The notes below the pieces were generated by a model. The model ran no database searches. It was not told where the DNA came from and worked only from the letters and a program-made list of their open reading frames with translations. The position numbers and the translations under genes are program-made. Positions 12,215 through 22,912 of a DNA stretch of 64,000 nucleotides are shown one piece after another. The stretch is taken from positions 11,842,001 through 11,906,000 of the forward strand of contig JBANAY010000003.1 in assembly GCA_037952775.1 (NCBI GenBank), in the 5' to 3' direction. Source of the DNA: Clonostachys chloroleuca. Taxonomy: Eukaryota; Ascomycota; Sordariomycetes; Hypocreales; Bionectriaceae. Positions within the stretch are counted from its first letter, which is position 1. The number at the start of each line of letters is the position of its first letter.

Positions 12215-13837
12215 ATGGCCGACAAGCAGTACAAGTACCGGCAGGAGATCAGCCAGGTATGTTGACACCATTTACTACAAGTAATGCATGCGGCCGCCGC
12301 ATCTTCTACTTCTCTACCGCATAAGATGCCTAGTCAAGCACGCACCGAGTGGCCAGAACCGACGCAATGGATGTTGTTGAGCCAGGCCTTGCACAGGTGA
12401 CGGGGGAGAAACGGCCAGGTGCAAACGGAAGAGAGCACCGCTGGTGGACTGAGAGCTCCCGTTGCGAGTGCTACGTATCTATGGGCATCAGCGAACTTGG
12501 ACGGTCCGCCGGCATGTGCCTGATGTACACCGGTGTGTTGGCAGTTGGCCCACGCTGCTTCTGTTGACACCACATCTTACGAACCCCTTCTCACAACATC
12601 ACGACCTCCTCTTCTCTGTTTTCATTTCTCTCACTATTCTCCTCGCCATTCCTTGGGATTTAATTATCCATTATTCTTGATCTCGTTCAAAACTACCATA
12701 ATTTATTGGCTGCGCGTCATATCAACTGCTTGTCACAATGGCCGAATCCCTCTTCCCTGACCTTTTACACGCCCAACTCCATCACGGCATAAGGAAAAGC
12801 CCCTTTCAGCTTGAACTAATGGAAACCTTCAAACAGATGATGTATGTCTCTGGAGAAACCGCCGAACCTCCTGTCGAGACTACTAGCATTATGGAAGATA
12901 TTGTCCGACAGCAGGTTATTGAAATGGTACACCTCCCCCTCCCTTTTCTCTTCCCGCCTCTCATCCAAGGATGGGAGGGCAAACTGAAAGCATCTATATC
13001 TAATTGTGCCACTCAAAGCTCCGAACCTGCACAGAGCTTGCTTCCCGCCGCGGATCCAAGTCCATCGGCATCAACGATCTCATCTTCCAGATCCGCCATG
13101 ACCAGGCCAAGGTCTCGCGCCTCAGGACCTTTCTCTCCTGGAAGGACGTGCGCAAGAACGTCAAGGACTCGGACGACAAAGGCGCCGAAGCTGACATCGC
13201 CGGTGGCGACGACCCTGTCGGCGGCGTCGTCGGCGGCCCCGTGGACGACCAGGCCAAGAAGAACAAGAAGGCCAAGGTCGGCCTCCCCTGGGAGCAGTCC
13301 TCCTTCTACCCCGTCGAGGTCCCCGAGCGCGAGGACGAGGAGGACGAGGATGAGGACGAGATGAACTTCATCACCCTCCAGCGCCTCCGCCGCGCCGACG
13401 AGCGCACCAAGGTCATGACCAAGGACGAGTACGTCACCTGGTCCGAGTACCGCCAGGCCTCCTTCACCTACCGCAAGGGCAAGCGGTTCAGGGAGTGGGC
13501 CGGCTTCGGCATCGTGACGGACAGCAAGCCCTCGGACGATATCGTCGACATCCTTGGCTTCCTGACCTTCGAGATGGTGCAGGTCCTCACCGAGATCGCC
13601 CTCAAGGTCAAGGAGCAGGAGGACATCGCCCGCGCCCAGAGCGGCGGCGACAACGCCGGCTCCAAGAAGAGGAAGCTCGAGCAAGGGCTCTTCGACCCCC
13701 CCAGCGAGGGGAAGCGGCCCATCGAGCCGAGGCACGTCCAGGAGGCCTTCCGCCGTTTCCAGCAGCGGCCCAAGAGGTCGAGGGCCATGCTCAACGGCAC
13801 GAGGCTCCCTCAGCACGCTCCTCTGCACATCATTTAG
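12215..13837 (+). CDS. SPT3: SAGA complex subunit Spt3
   Basis: Histone-fold subunit of the SAGA coactivator that helps deliver TBP to promoters. Exons 12215-12256, 12837-12926 and 13019-13837 give 316 residues. Exon 1 encodes a 14-residue peptide ending KYRQEISQ that joins in phase to MMYVSGE, which is the family N terminus (KYRxEIxQMMxVSGE). The first histone fold continues through [20 protein letters not shown] and [38 protein letters not shown] second histone-fold-like half lies near the C terminus. A charged loop separates the two ([12 protein letters not shown]). Exon 3 is GC-rich with strong C-ending codon use, which creates a long antisense frame. Intron 1 is 580 bp, far above its neighbours (see findings). 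Confidence 0.94.
12738..12836 (+). other. Possible alternative first exon of SPT3
   Basis: Inside the 580 bp first intron, an ATG at 12738 in good context (CACAATGGC) opens 33 codons that run without a stop across the acceptor and stay in frame with exon 2. A transcript starting here would replace the 14-residue N terminus with a different 33-residue one. It may be chance; the upstream exon is clearly the conserved one. Confidence 0.3.
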
Positions 13838-14398
13838 TCGCTATGATGCATTTGAGAAACAGGAGAGTCCTTCTCAATTGTCTTGTCATTGGATTTGGAC
13901 ACGTTTGGATTGGCTCTCGCCTTACGAATTAGAATTACCATGGAAGTTTAAGAGGACGGAGTTTCAGGAGAAATCTTTTTTTAAATGGGTTTGGATGGTT
14001 AGGCTTTGTTATCGCCGTAGTTTAGGACAGTAGGCGTTGGAGAAGAACGGATTATTGTATGCTCGCACCCTTGACTTGGTCACGAAGACCAATCTGCTGT
14101 ATGGCAGACTTCAATTGCCAATTCGTATTTGCTTTATCTTAGGTCTTGAAATTTGATTCGTTAAAGCAGAGTAGTAAAAGCGCCCTTCTATTTTGTGTTC
14201 TTCACATGGCCCCTGTTGAGAAGCCTCTTCGTCTGACCACTACGCTTTCCCGCTCAATCCTCGTTCTCACTCTCCGCAAGCTCATAGGGATAGCATCTCC
14301 CTCCGTGTCCACAGCCTCTCGTCTGCTCGCCCCAGTCACTGCCTGTGTTCCAGAAACCTCCTGAGGATTGCTCGTAGCGGATGCCTGCTTCCTCATTT
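13838..14398. other. Convergent 3' region with displaced exporter tail
   Basis: SPT3 and the exporter-like gene converge here. On the minus strand the frame from about 14462 to 14202 has coding character (Arg/Lys/Gln-rich, starting near ARAAAVAASVQKF). It looks like the true C-terminal tail of the exporter-like protein, offset by one base from the called CDS. The rest is unremarkable 3' sequence. Confidence 0.5.
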
Positions 14399-17300
14399 TC
14401 AGCTCCTGCGTCCGCCGCCTGAACTTTTGCACCGAAGCAGCCACGGCCGCGGCCCTCGCCAATGTCGATGAACCCCCCGTCCATCAGCCGTCGCCTTCGA
14501 CGTGCGCCGACTTCTCCGCGACGCGAGCCTGCTCAGCTCCGCCTCGGCAGCCCTCGTTTGCTGCACGTAATCTTTGTATTTCGGCTTCTCCAACAGGCCG
14601 CTCCGAAATGCATTCACCCCGACCAGCAACTTTGTGAGGTCAACGAGCTCCTCGAGATATTCGATGATCTCCATGTGGCCAGCGGCGTTAGCGTTCCACG
14701 AGAGAAACTTGCGCTCCGTTATGATTCTCGCTGTATACTCATCCAAATCCGCTTGGTCTACAACAGCAATATCATCTCCGCCACTATTACTGAAAGACGG
14801 TGACACTTGATGAGCTAGATCGGCTGATGCGAGTGTCTCACGTACATGATTCACCAGACGAGCCTGGGCGAGACGGCTCGATGGCAAGAATTGTGGCAGC
14901 GGGAGCCAGTCTGTTAATGCCTCCTGGACTGAAAATAGGATCAAAGTATTGCTGGCTGCCACATTTCTTCGGTAGGCATAAACTTCCATGTGCAGATCCT
15001 CAAGGACTGATGAACCGTATGCCTTTCGAAGATCCACAACATTGTCCATCCTGTTTATGATCTGGTGGAGGACGTATATGATTTCTTTGTAAATCGGCTC
15101 AAGAGGCTTAAAGCTTCCTTTGAGTCGTGGTTCATTACGGCAAAAAGGAAGAAACATCTCTGCCGCTGCTAATGCTGTTTGCGCCTTCTCTCTCGCGTGA
15201 GAGAAGCGATAGTCTAATTGATGAGACCGAAAGTTGGGCACCTGAGGCGAGTCAATGCCGACCCAGACGGCAGCATGCATGGTCTGGACCTGGCGAACTG
15301 CGGATGAGAGCGATTCCACCAGACGATGCCTCGCTCGTACTGGAAGAATAAAAATCTCCACAGATATTGCGACAACTGAGCCAACAAGGAAAGCCACAAG
15401 TCTTTTGTAGAAGTTTTCTGTGGCCGTTCCAGTCTGGTTTATTGTAGCTGTAAATCGAAAGGTCTGTAAGCAAGTGATAACGAAAATATATGGTTATCAC
15501 AACCTACCTAGTGCCACAACGCACATTGTTGTGGTTGAAACCATGCCAGCCTTTACATATTTGGTTCCGAGTTGGATGTAAACGGACGGGACTACTCCTA
15601 AGACGAGGATAGCAACCATGGCAACTCGGTTACCTCGGCCCATTTCGTAGGATAGCAAGCCAATGGCGCAGCCGAAAATGACGCCGAGCAGTCGTATAAA
15701 GAAGACAAATAGCGAGGTCCCTATGGACACTTCGAAAACGAGGACGAGTTGTAGAGGGGCCCATATTCCTCGAACTTCTGCGTACCACCCTCTCCAGGAG
15801 GCGACAAACGAAGGCCAGCTCACGATGAAGACAGCAAGGGCAAGTTTGATTGCATACTTGACATCCTCTGACCGTTGAGCCCATTCCAGTGCGTCAGCAA
15901 GCTTGCTCCTGACCTTTCCCACCAACGTTTTATCATCTTTCCTAGAATCCTTTGACTTTAATTCAGGCTTCAAAGAGGTCTGCTTTTCCTGAGATTTTCC
16001 TATTGTGTTCTCTTCGTCCGCTCTCTTGCGTGGAAGGAAATCTTCTTCTACAGTAGTATCTGAGGAGTCATCTCCTGGATCCTCTTTTGACGACTTGCCC
16101 TCACGCAGTTCTTTCCGGCCAGCTTCCGGGAGCACCATGGGATCATATTCTCCAGACGTATAGAGCCACTGTCGAATGTCAGTGTGGTGGGGGATCCAAA
16201 CTCTTGGTCTATTGTTGCGTTTTAGTCTCTCTTCGACGAGTGCCCGAGTATGGCGGAGCATTTCAAGGACGTGAGTCGCGGCCTGGCGATACCCTAATAG
16301 AAATGATGAGACAAGAAACATTTCCATCCTGGGCATCAAATCAATGTTCTTTCCTGAACTGTCAATAGCAGCCAACTTTAACTCCTCTGGGCATCTCGTA
16401 TCGAATGCCCCCAAGGCCTCCGTATAGCTGTCGATACGAAGATCAATCTCTTCCAGCCGGATACCTTGCGGAGTCGGGGCACCTGATGGGAGTTTGGACA
16501 CATCATAGCAGTATGCAAGACATGCTATCAATAAATCTGTTGCTCCCCGAATTCCCTTGTCGAAATCCTCCACTGGTTCACGAATCCGACGCAAAATGGA
16601 TTCCAAAAGCTCCGAACTTGCCGATTCAATCTCTCTCAAGGGCTTCACGTCCTCGATGATCTGTTCAAAGTCATCATCGTCCAACCTCTTCACGCTGCCG
16701 ATTTGTTCATCACGATCTTCATCATCATCCTCGGGGATACCATGAAGCTCTTTTGTGGCGATAGGATCAAGTGCTTCTTCATCCAGAGATTCACTGAAGT
16801 CTGAGTCAGTGTCTGAATCAGAACATTCCTCAGTCACCGCATTCTCGGTATTACTGAGGAGCACAAACTTGTTTTCACATGCACCGATCAAGGTGATGGT
16901 GTTTTGAACCAGACTGGATATTTCGCGTTTGCTTATCAACTTCAGACTTTTTGGGGCCAAGGGAGAGACGGCAAACTCGAAATTGACCTCGTTTTGTGCC
17001 GATTTACACTGGGACACTTGAGCTCTGAGCTTGGAAGATTTAGCGCTCAGACTGGCCATGGTAGTGAGTTTTATGTCGGCCGGGGGTGTCTTTCCGCTGC
17101 TTGAGGAATTAAAAGGATTGGGGAAATCATCCAAGAATTCGCCCAGCGCGGTCTTCTTCTTGGCGTCTTGGCCTGCACTCTTCGCCGCCTCCTCTCTCGC
17201 CTCATCAGAATCACCCCCTGGGGTCACGAACCAGTGGGAGGCTCGTTCGAGAGTGTCCATTGACTCAGACAATGTGTTGATAGTTGAAGCTCCTAGATAA

Positions 17301-17866
17301 CTTGTTGCATGCTCGGGGAAAATGCACAAATTTACAAAAAGCACGATAGCTGAACCCGTGAGGATTGGATAATATACGCCGGTAAAGGCTTTGACAGTGA
17401 CCTGTGTGATACTCCCTAGAAGAATAGTCGCAGAAGAAATGAGCTCGAACCATACCAAGGCGAAAAGACGAGGGGTTTGGGAGCGGACATAGCCATGCGT
17501 GAGCACTGAGACAAGCATGAATATTGCCCGGATTGCTGAAGCCGCGCTTGGATTCTGACCAATAGCTAAAGTCGAGAGGAAAAGACCCAGAAGCGACCAG
17601 CCCAGTCCTAGCAGCGATCCTATCAGGGCCATGACCAGGGACTCGATAACTTTGCCCATTCTCTGGCCAGGGTGGGCAAAGACAGTGACCATGGGTATAA
17701 GATACGTATTCAAGCCATAGACAGTCCCGAGTTCAGGAATGACAGCAAAAGATAAAGCTATGACACAGGCGAGGGCAGTTTTGAGAATTCGCTGCCATAG
17801 TTCATTCGTTTGCCAGTCTCCCCAGACGAATTTGACGAACTTCTGTATTGGCCGCGCCCCCGCCAT
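14399..17866 (-). CDS. Aromatic-acid-exporter-like (ArAE/FUSC) membrane protein
   Basis: Large integral membrane protein of the fungal ArAE/FUSC-like (BRE4-like) family. Members are predicted exporters or organellar transporters, and substrates are mostly unknown. Exons 17866-15508 and 15447-14399 flank a 60 bp intron and give 1135 residues. An N-terminal cluster of membrane segments covers about residues 28-190. A long hydrophilic centre includes an acidic stretch near 340-410. A second membrane cluster (about 685-815) begins after WAQRSEDVKYAIKLALAVF, and the exon join restores VVALATINQTGTATENFYKRL. A soluble helical region follows. The C terminus is doubtful: at a G6 run on the coding strand (14478-14473) the frame shifts into low-quality sequence ending at 14399, while another frame continues coherently to 14202. 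The gene is divergent from a small glycine-rich gene. Confidence 0.85.
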
Positions 17867-18948
17867 GGCTGTTAATTTGTGAAAGGCAGCTCAATAGGTG
17901 CACGATAATTCAATCACCAGTATTGAGTGATCACCACAATCAAGCTACCTATGGTAGGGTTTTGAATAGAATAGCCTACCACAAGAAGTGGCAGGCATAT
18001 TCTATAGAAGCAAGTTAGCTGGGGAGGAATATCCGAGCATCAATTTCGCAACGAAAGGTGAACACGAAAAGAGGAGCCGAAGGACACGCAGGGTAAAATA
18101 ACTTCATTGTCATTTAGAACTACCTCCAGTTTCAGCGTACTTACTTACCTCGTGGGATTAATTCTCGCGATGCTCCTGGCAAACTAGGTCCCGCCCTCTA
18201 GTTGAAGAATTGTTCAGTCTTGTCCCACCTAGAGCGCTCCCACCATTCCTATCGCTATTCTGATAAGGCTTCAAGGTCATGCGACTGGCTCGAGGTGTTT
18301 GGAGCAGTTCCACATGACTGTCCAATGCACAACTGCTGCCGATCGGGAGGGGACCAAGACAGCCTTGCCTCGACAAATCAGAGCAGAAGATCAGCGATGC
18401 TCTTCCTCCTTGGTATGTGACCTGTCGCGCGCCACGCTGTCATCAGTGATCGAAATCGGGCGCGGACAGGGTCGATGCTTAAAAAACAGGAAATTTAGTT
18501 GAGAGACAAAAGTATCCAGACTATTGCTGCCTCTTTTCTACTAACACCAGAGCTGCTCCTTCCTACTTTTGGCATCTTCAAACTTGCAACGGGGCGCACT
18601 AGTACGGAACAGGAACCCTGCAGGTCTATCATCTTCCCAAGCTTAGTGCAGATTGATCCGATTTCTTGCATATGCCTGCCTACATCATACCAAGCTTTCT
18701 CAACGTCACCCCGGTGAAGATAAACGAAAATCAGGGTCCCTGACGTAAAACTTCGAGGTCGAAGAGCTATCATCGTTGACGTCACAATAGCATATTCACA
18801 GCTTCAGATGGCTATAAGAAGGACGCAGAGTAGCCCGTAGATGATCGATATCAGTTAATACAAACAATCAAATCAAGCTCGATTTCGATTTCTCATCCAA
18901 AGAACACGTCTTAACAATCTACTTTCCATCACTTTGATTACCGCCAAC
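17867..18948. promoter_or_regulatory. Divergent intergenic region, exporter / glycine-rich gene
   Basis: About 1.1 kb between divergent starts. No coding frame is credible. An ATAAG-type TATA-like element at about 18815 and an A/T-rich leader precede the small gene. Nothing else is identifiable. Confidence 0.45.
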
Positions 18949-19230
18949 ATGACTCTCCTCGGCGACAATAAGAACTCTCAAGACAGCGGCGCAACAGGCG
19001 CCGCCAAGACCGCTACCAGCTCCGTGGGCAACCTTGTGGGTGGTCTTGGCCGAACAGTCGGCAATGTCACTGGAGCGGCCGGTCGTGGAGTTGGTGATAC
19101 CGTCACCGGCGCCACTGGCTCTGCCGGCCAACCCGTCGGTGATGCCCTCGGCTCATTGGGCACCGGCGTCGAGAAGGGAGCAGATGATGTCAGCAAGGGC
19201 GTTGAGAACGCTGGCCAGTGGAAGAAATAA
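18949..19230 (+). CDS. Small glycine-rich LEA-like / glycine-zipper protein
   Basis: Single-exon gene encoding 93 residues. After a polar N terminus (MTLLGDNKNSQDSG) the protein is built almost entirely of Gly, Ala, Val, Thr and Asp. Small residues are spaced like a glycine zipper (GRTVGNVTGAAGRGVGDTV, then GDALGSLGTGVEKGADDV), ending with a lysine-rich tail. There is no signal peptide or clear membrane segment. Such short glycine-periodic proteins are common in filamentous fungi and are often stress- or conidiation-associated, but I cannot assign a function from sequence. The start was taken at 18949 because CCAACATGAC is a reasonable context and the composition begins there. A 1.1 kb upstream region suggests regulated expression (inference). 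Confidence 0.75.
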   Translation: MTLLGDNKNSQDSGATGAAKTATSSVGNLVGGLGRTVGNVTGAAGRGVGDTVTGATGSAGQPVGDALGSLGTGVEKGADDVSKGVENAGQWKK

Positions 19231-20181
19231 ACAGCGACACAATTGGATGGTAGCAACTGGGCGAGTTTCCAGGTCTTATGATGGCAACGACAATGACGGA
19301 ATTTAAAAAGAGCAGTGCCAGGTGCCTATCTTTCAGTTCTCTTTCGTAAACTAATGCGGAACCATACATTTTGGGATTTCATTTTATCTTTATCATTTTA
19401 TAACATGGGTAGCTCTCCTCGTTGAGTGGGTGAGCCTCATACAAATCTTCATATACGTCTAGCCCAGCAGATTGCTCGAAATACAATCAAAAACACAAAC
19501 ACGTATCAGAGAAAATTCCCAATCGATGAAATATTTAGACTATGATCTAACTGGTTTTTAAAATAAACGAGTACTGTTTTAAAATTTACAACCTACGTGG
19601 TGAGGTCGATGGTATGTTCACATGTCCCTAGTGATGCCAAGACAGATAAGTGACAGAAGAATCGTGACACTAAACGCAAGGATGTTCATAGTAGGCCCTT
19701 TCTTACAATGACTAGAATAATAAACTCGTATGCGAAAATGTGTTGAAATGCTATTTAGCGTATTTTCTCTAGGATTTATTATTAGTCCTCAATTATCTGA
19801 TAATTATGGGCGCAGACTTGACAATAAGCAGCAGTATGAGGTTTGAGTGTCTCAATTTCATTGTCACCAACTTGCAAGCTCACCAACTTACCACGCTGAG
19901 AATACTCCTCGAACCATGAGGATTAGAAATACCAAGCAAACACAAAACCGGTTTCAAGAAATTCCTGAGAACATCGATCACGAAACCTTACTGAGCATGT
20001 ACATGGAAATTAGCGCGAACCCATCCGCCGATGGTCGACAATCTCACAGCCTGTCAGTGGCCCGGCCCACCCCAGACTTGAGCAACGGCCCGTATCCACC
20101 AGCCCGAGCCACGACCTCCTTCATCAGCATCAGTGCAGCTGCATCATCCCACCACACGACCACTACCGCCAACTAGCCGCA
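19231..20181. other. Intergenic and AP-2 sigma leader
   Basis: A/T-rich 3' region of the glycine-rich gene (19300-19850), then the leader of the AP-2 sigma gene, which contains an 86-codon upstream ORF (separate entry). No other gene is seen. Confidence 0.45.
19916..20176 (+). other. Upstream ORF before AP-2 sigma
   Basis: An ATG at 19916 opens 86 codons ending in TAG at 20174-20176, five bases before the AP-2 sigma start codon. The peptide is Ser/Thr/Pro-rich with no recognised domain. It could be a translation-control uORF or chance. Confidence 0.3.
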
Positions 20182-20728
20182 ATGCTCTCCTTCATACTGA
20201 TCCAGAATCGCCAGTACGTCTCATATCCAAGGGCCATCGTACACACACACCCGAAGCATCCCATCCTCCACAATCCCTCCCCGCGTGCGCAACCTCCTGT
20301 CCAGATCGCTAACCCGTCTCTCTCCCAGGGGCAAGACCCGTCTGGCCAAGTGGTACGCCCCCTACAGCGACGACCAGAAGATCAAGCTCAAGGGCGAGGT
20401 CCACCGCCTCGTCGCCCCCCGCGACCAAAAGTACCAGTCCAACTTCGTCGAGTTCCGCAACAACAAGATCGTCTACCGCCGCTACGCGGGGCTCTTCTTC
20501 TGCGCCTGCGTCGACACCAACGACAACGAGCTCGCCTACCTCGAGGCCATCCACTTCTTCGTCGAGGTCCTCGACGCCTTCTTCGGCAACGTCTGCGAGC
20601 TCGACCTCGTCTTCAACTTCTACAAGGTCTACGCCATCCTCGATGAGGTCTTTCTCGCCGGCGAGATCGAGGAGACGAGCAAGCAGGTCGTCCTGACGAG
20701 GCTGGAGCACCTGGACAAGCTGGAGTGA
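20182..20728 (+). CDS. APS2: AP-2 adaptor complex sigma subunit
   Basis: Small subunit of the AP-2 clathrin adaptor, which acts in endocytosis at the plasma membrane; its sigma chain helps read dileucine cargo signals. Exons 20182-20213 and 20329-20728 flank a 115 bp intron with a CTAAC branch site. The join completes [20 protein letters not shown], and the product has 143 residues, the family length. The longin-like fold signatures [20 protein letters not shown] and [32 protein letters not shown] are intact. The residues favour AP-2 sigma over AP-1 sigma ([13 protein letters not shown] and the [12 protein letters not shown] segment). Codon use is strongly C-ending. The gene converges on an orphan gene. 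Confidence 0.95.
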
Positions 20729-21208
20729 TTCGTGGATGCATGCAAATGCACTCGCTCACTCACTCATAAAAACACACATTTACTTTAGTTAATAGCGCTT
20801 GGGTTTGGATTTGAGACACAGACGCGAAGCTGTGCAGGGCGTATTGGCGTCAACTGGGACGAAGTATTCATTGAACTCTACACATAACTAAAATCGAAGA
20901 CTACTCTACCGCAACTGAAACCATAGAATGGAAGCATAACTAAGCAGCCATGTTTCAAAGGGAGGAATCAACCAGTTGTTCAGACCCCCAACTCATCAAA
21001 ATGCCAAAATGCCACCAACTCCTTGCTCAATGAGCAGATATCCATGCGCAATCTGAGGGGCCATCATCTGACAAAGCTCCTTCTCTGTCGGCCCTGTTTA
21101 TTATTTTCACCATATCGTAAATCAAAGGCAGATAGGTCATCAAGGGGAAAACTAATGCCCCACCGCAACTTGCCGTCTTCTTGGGTCAAAGACTCCCTCT
21201 CCGTCTTT
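20729..21208. other. Convergent 3' region, APS2 / orphan gene
   Basis: 3' ends of two convergent genes. Short CTCACTCACTC repeat just after the APS2 stop at about 20752-20765. No gene is seen. Confidence 0.5.
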
Positions 21209-22272
21209 CTAGTTCCCATCTTTCTTCTCCTGCCCGTCCTTGCTCTCTGTTGACTTGTCCCACATATCAGCTGCGGTTGTTCGTCGAACCTTGTTGACAT
21301 AGATGTTCTCCCGGTTGTTGAAGAGGGAGACCACAGCAGGATGATAGGGAGGATCCCGGACAAGTGGCTTGGGGATCTGCTGCGACTGGAGCGGCACCTT
21401 TGGCTCTGCAGCCAACTCACTCACACGGGGCTGCTTCTTCTGCCTCTTTCGTGGAGGCTTGGCACCAGGAGTACGGCCGTGTCCGGCCTCGGGCTGCTTT
21501 GCATTCGAAGCAAGCATGGTCTGCTCGAGCTCCATCCCAAGCTCGGCGAGGAAGGCATCTGCCTCCAGGCGCGCGATCCTGTCGGCTTCGGTTTCTTGTC
21601 GTCCCGTGGTATTGGCTGTTTGGTCCTGGGTCGAGTCGTCCTAGTTTGATGTTAGATGAGTAGCTTCGGGCAACTAGCGATTGGATGTCTTGCACATACT
21701 TCGCTCCACGGTGTAAGCCTCCCCTCGGATGGCGCTGACTCCTTCCATATGACAGTCCGATCATTGCTAGCCTCCTCACGAAAGGTATGGTATGGCGATG
21801 CAGGAGAGGCGCCGCTGGTCAGAGCCACGGGACGAGAGTCATCGTACGGGTAAACACCCTCACGGAAGGTATCGTACATAGTGGTAACGGGAAGGATGTC
21901 ACAATCCTGGGAAGCAGGAGAGGCGCGTCCTTCCAAAGCCGATGGCTGTCCAGCAGACGCACCTTCCGTCCCACAATCCTCACTGCTATCGTAGCGAAAG
22001 GTGTGGTAAGGGGTCTCGGGAGACACCTGTCTTGTCAAAGCCGATCGTTGTCCAGCAGAGGCGCTTTCCGCGCAATGGGCATGCTGAGACTGCTCTTCCT
22101 TTCTAGGCTGCTCTTCTTTTCCGACCTTTGTGTCCCGCGACTCTTGCAAGATCCTGGTGTTGCTCTTCGGGCAGACATGGTGATGAATGCAACTGCAACT
22201 GAGGCAAAGATAGCCAGGTTCGGTTCTCTCCTCTGCCTGGGCCTTCACTTTTTCTCGTGTTGTCTCCTCCAT
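21209..22272 (-). CDS. Unrecognised protein with CxxCxC cluster and YHTFR repeats
   Basis: I do not recognise this protein. Exons 22272-21700 and 21640-21209 flank a 59 bp intron (GTATGT donor, CTAAC branch, CTAG acceptor) and give 334 residues. Near the N terminus is a Cys/His cluster (CLSCSCIHHHVCP, about residues 23-35) that could bind metal. Three diverged copies of a motif with core TFR follow (PYHTFRYDSSED, then a MYDTFREG version, then PYHTFREEASND). They are mixed with repeats of SAGQ-x-SAL. The C-terminal half is basic (KPPRKRQKKQPR, a possible nuclear signal), then conserved-looking RDPPYHPAVVSLFNNRENIY. There is no membrane segment. Low complexity and repeats suggest a fast-evolving lineage-specific gene; a possible nuclear role is only inference. 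Confidence 0.6.
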
Positions 22273-22480
22273 CTTCCCTGTTGGTCGAAAGGGGCCCTGG
22301 GGAGGCGCCGTGGACCTGCTGCGCCCTAGCGGTACTATGTTATTCTCAGCTTCGCCGTTCAGGCCTTACGGAAGGTATTGTCGGTCTGAGAGACCCTTCG
22401 ATTCGTCAAATAGCAGTGGATGGTGTAGAGCCAGGGCCGCTGTACCATAAGCGTGAAATATTTCGAAATAGCACACCACG

Positions 22481-22912
22481 TAGATGTGGGCTTCTAAGCG
22501 GGTGGCAGTGTGTTGTGGGTGTAAAGGTGGACGTAAACTCATGCAAAACAACACATCAGGTAGACGTGGGCTTCTGAGCGGGTGGCGGTATGGGGTAGGT
22601 GTATGGATGTACGTATACGCATATCTCACAGCTGGCAAAGCTGTCTCTTGGCCGGAAGATTGGAGGGCAAGGAGGGCAAGGAGGGCAGGCTGATGGAGGA
22701 AACACAGCAGGGTGTTGGGTGTACGAATATACATTTACACACTTTATGACACAGCTGAAAAAGCTGGCTGATGGAGGAAAGATGGCAAGGTGATGGGCGT
22801 ATGAATAGATACATACACATATAACACGGCTAGCAAAGCTATCTAATGGCCGGTGGATAGGAAGGCAAGGAGGGCAGGCTGATGGAAGAAACACAGCAGG
22901 GTGGTAGGGTGA
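22481..22912. repeat. Imperfect tandem repeat, about 80 bp unit with insertions
   Basis: A unit starting TAGATGTGGGCTTCTAAGCG at 22481 recurs 80 bp later at 22561 (TAGACGTGGGCTTCTGAGCG). Further diverged units share GGGTGTACGAATATAC-like and CACAGCTGxxAAAGCTG elements (about 22597-22640, 22715-22760, 22793-22840). A block containing GGAGGGCAAGG and GATGGAGGAAACACAGCAGGG recurs at about 22653-22713 and 22848-22902. Much of it lies inside the 3' part of the next gene. Confidence 0.75.

Noticed and set aside
12738..13364. 208-codon plus-strand frame as an independent gene
   Set aside because: Its first 63 codons overlap the SPT3 alternative start and exon 2; beyond 12926 it runs through an intron and then out of frame with the conserved Spt3 sequence.
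13013..13828. 271-codon minus-strand frame, Leu/Gly/Asp-rich
   Set aside because: It lies exactly antisense to SPT3 exon 3, whose C-ending codon bias keeps the opposite frame open. No family likeness.
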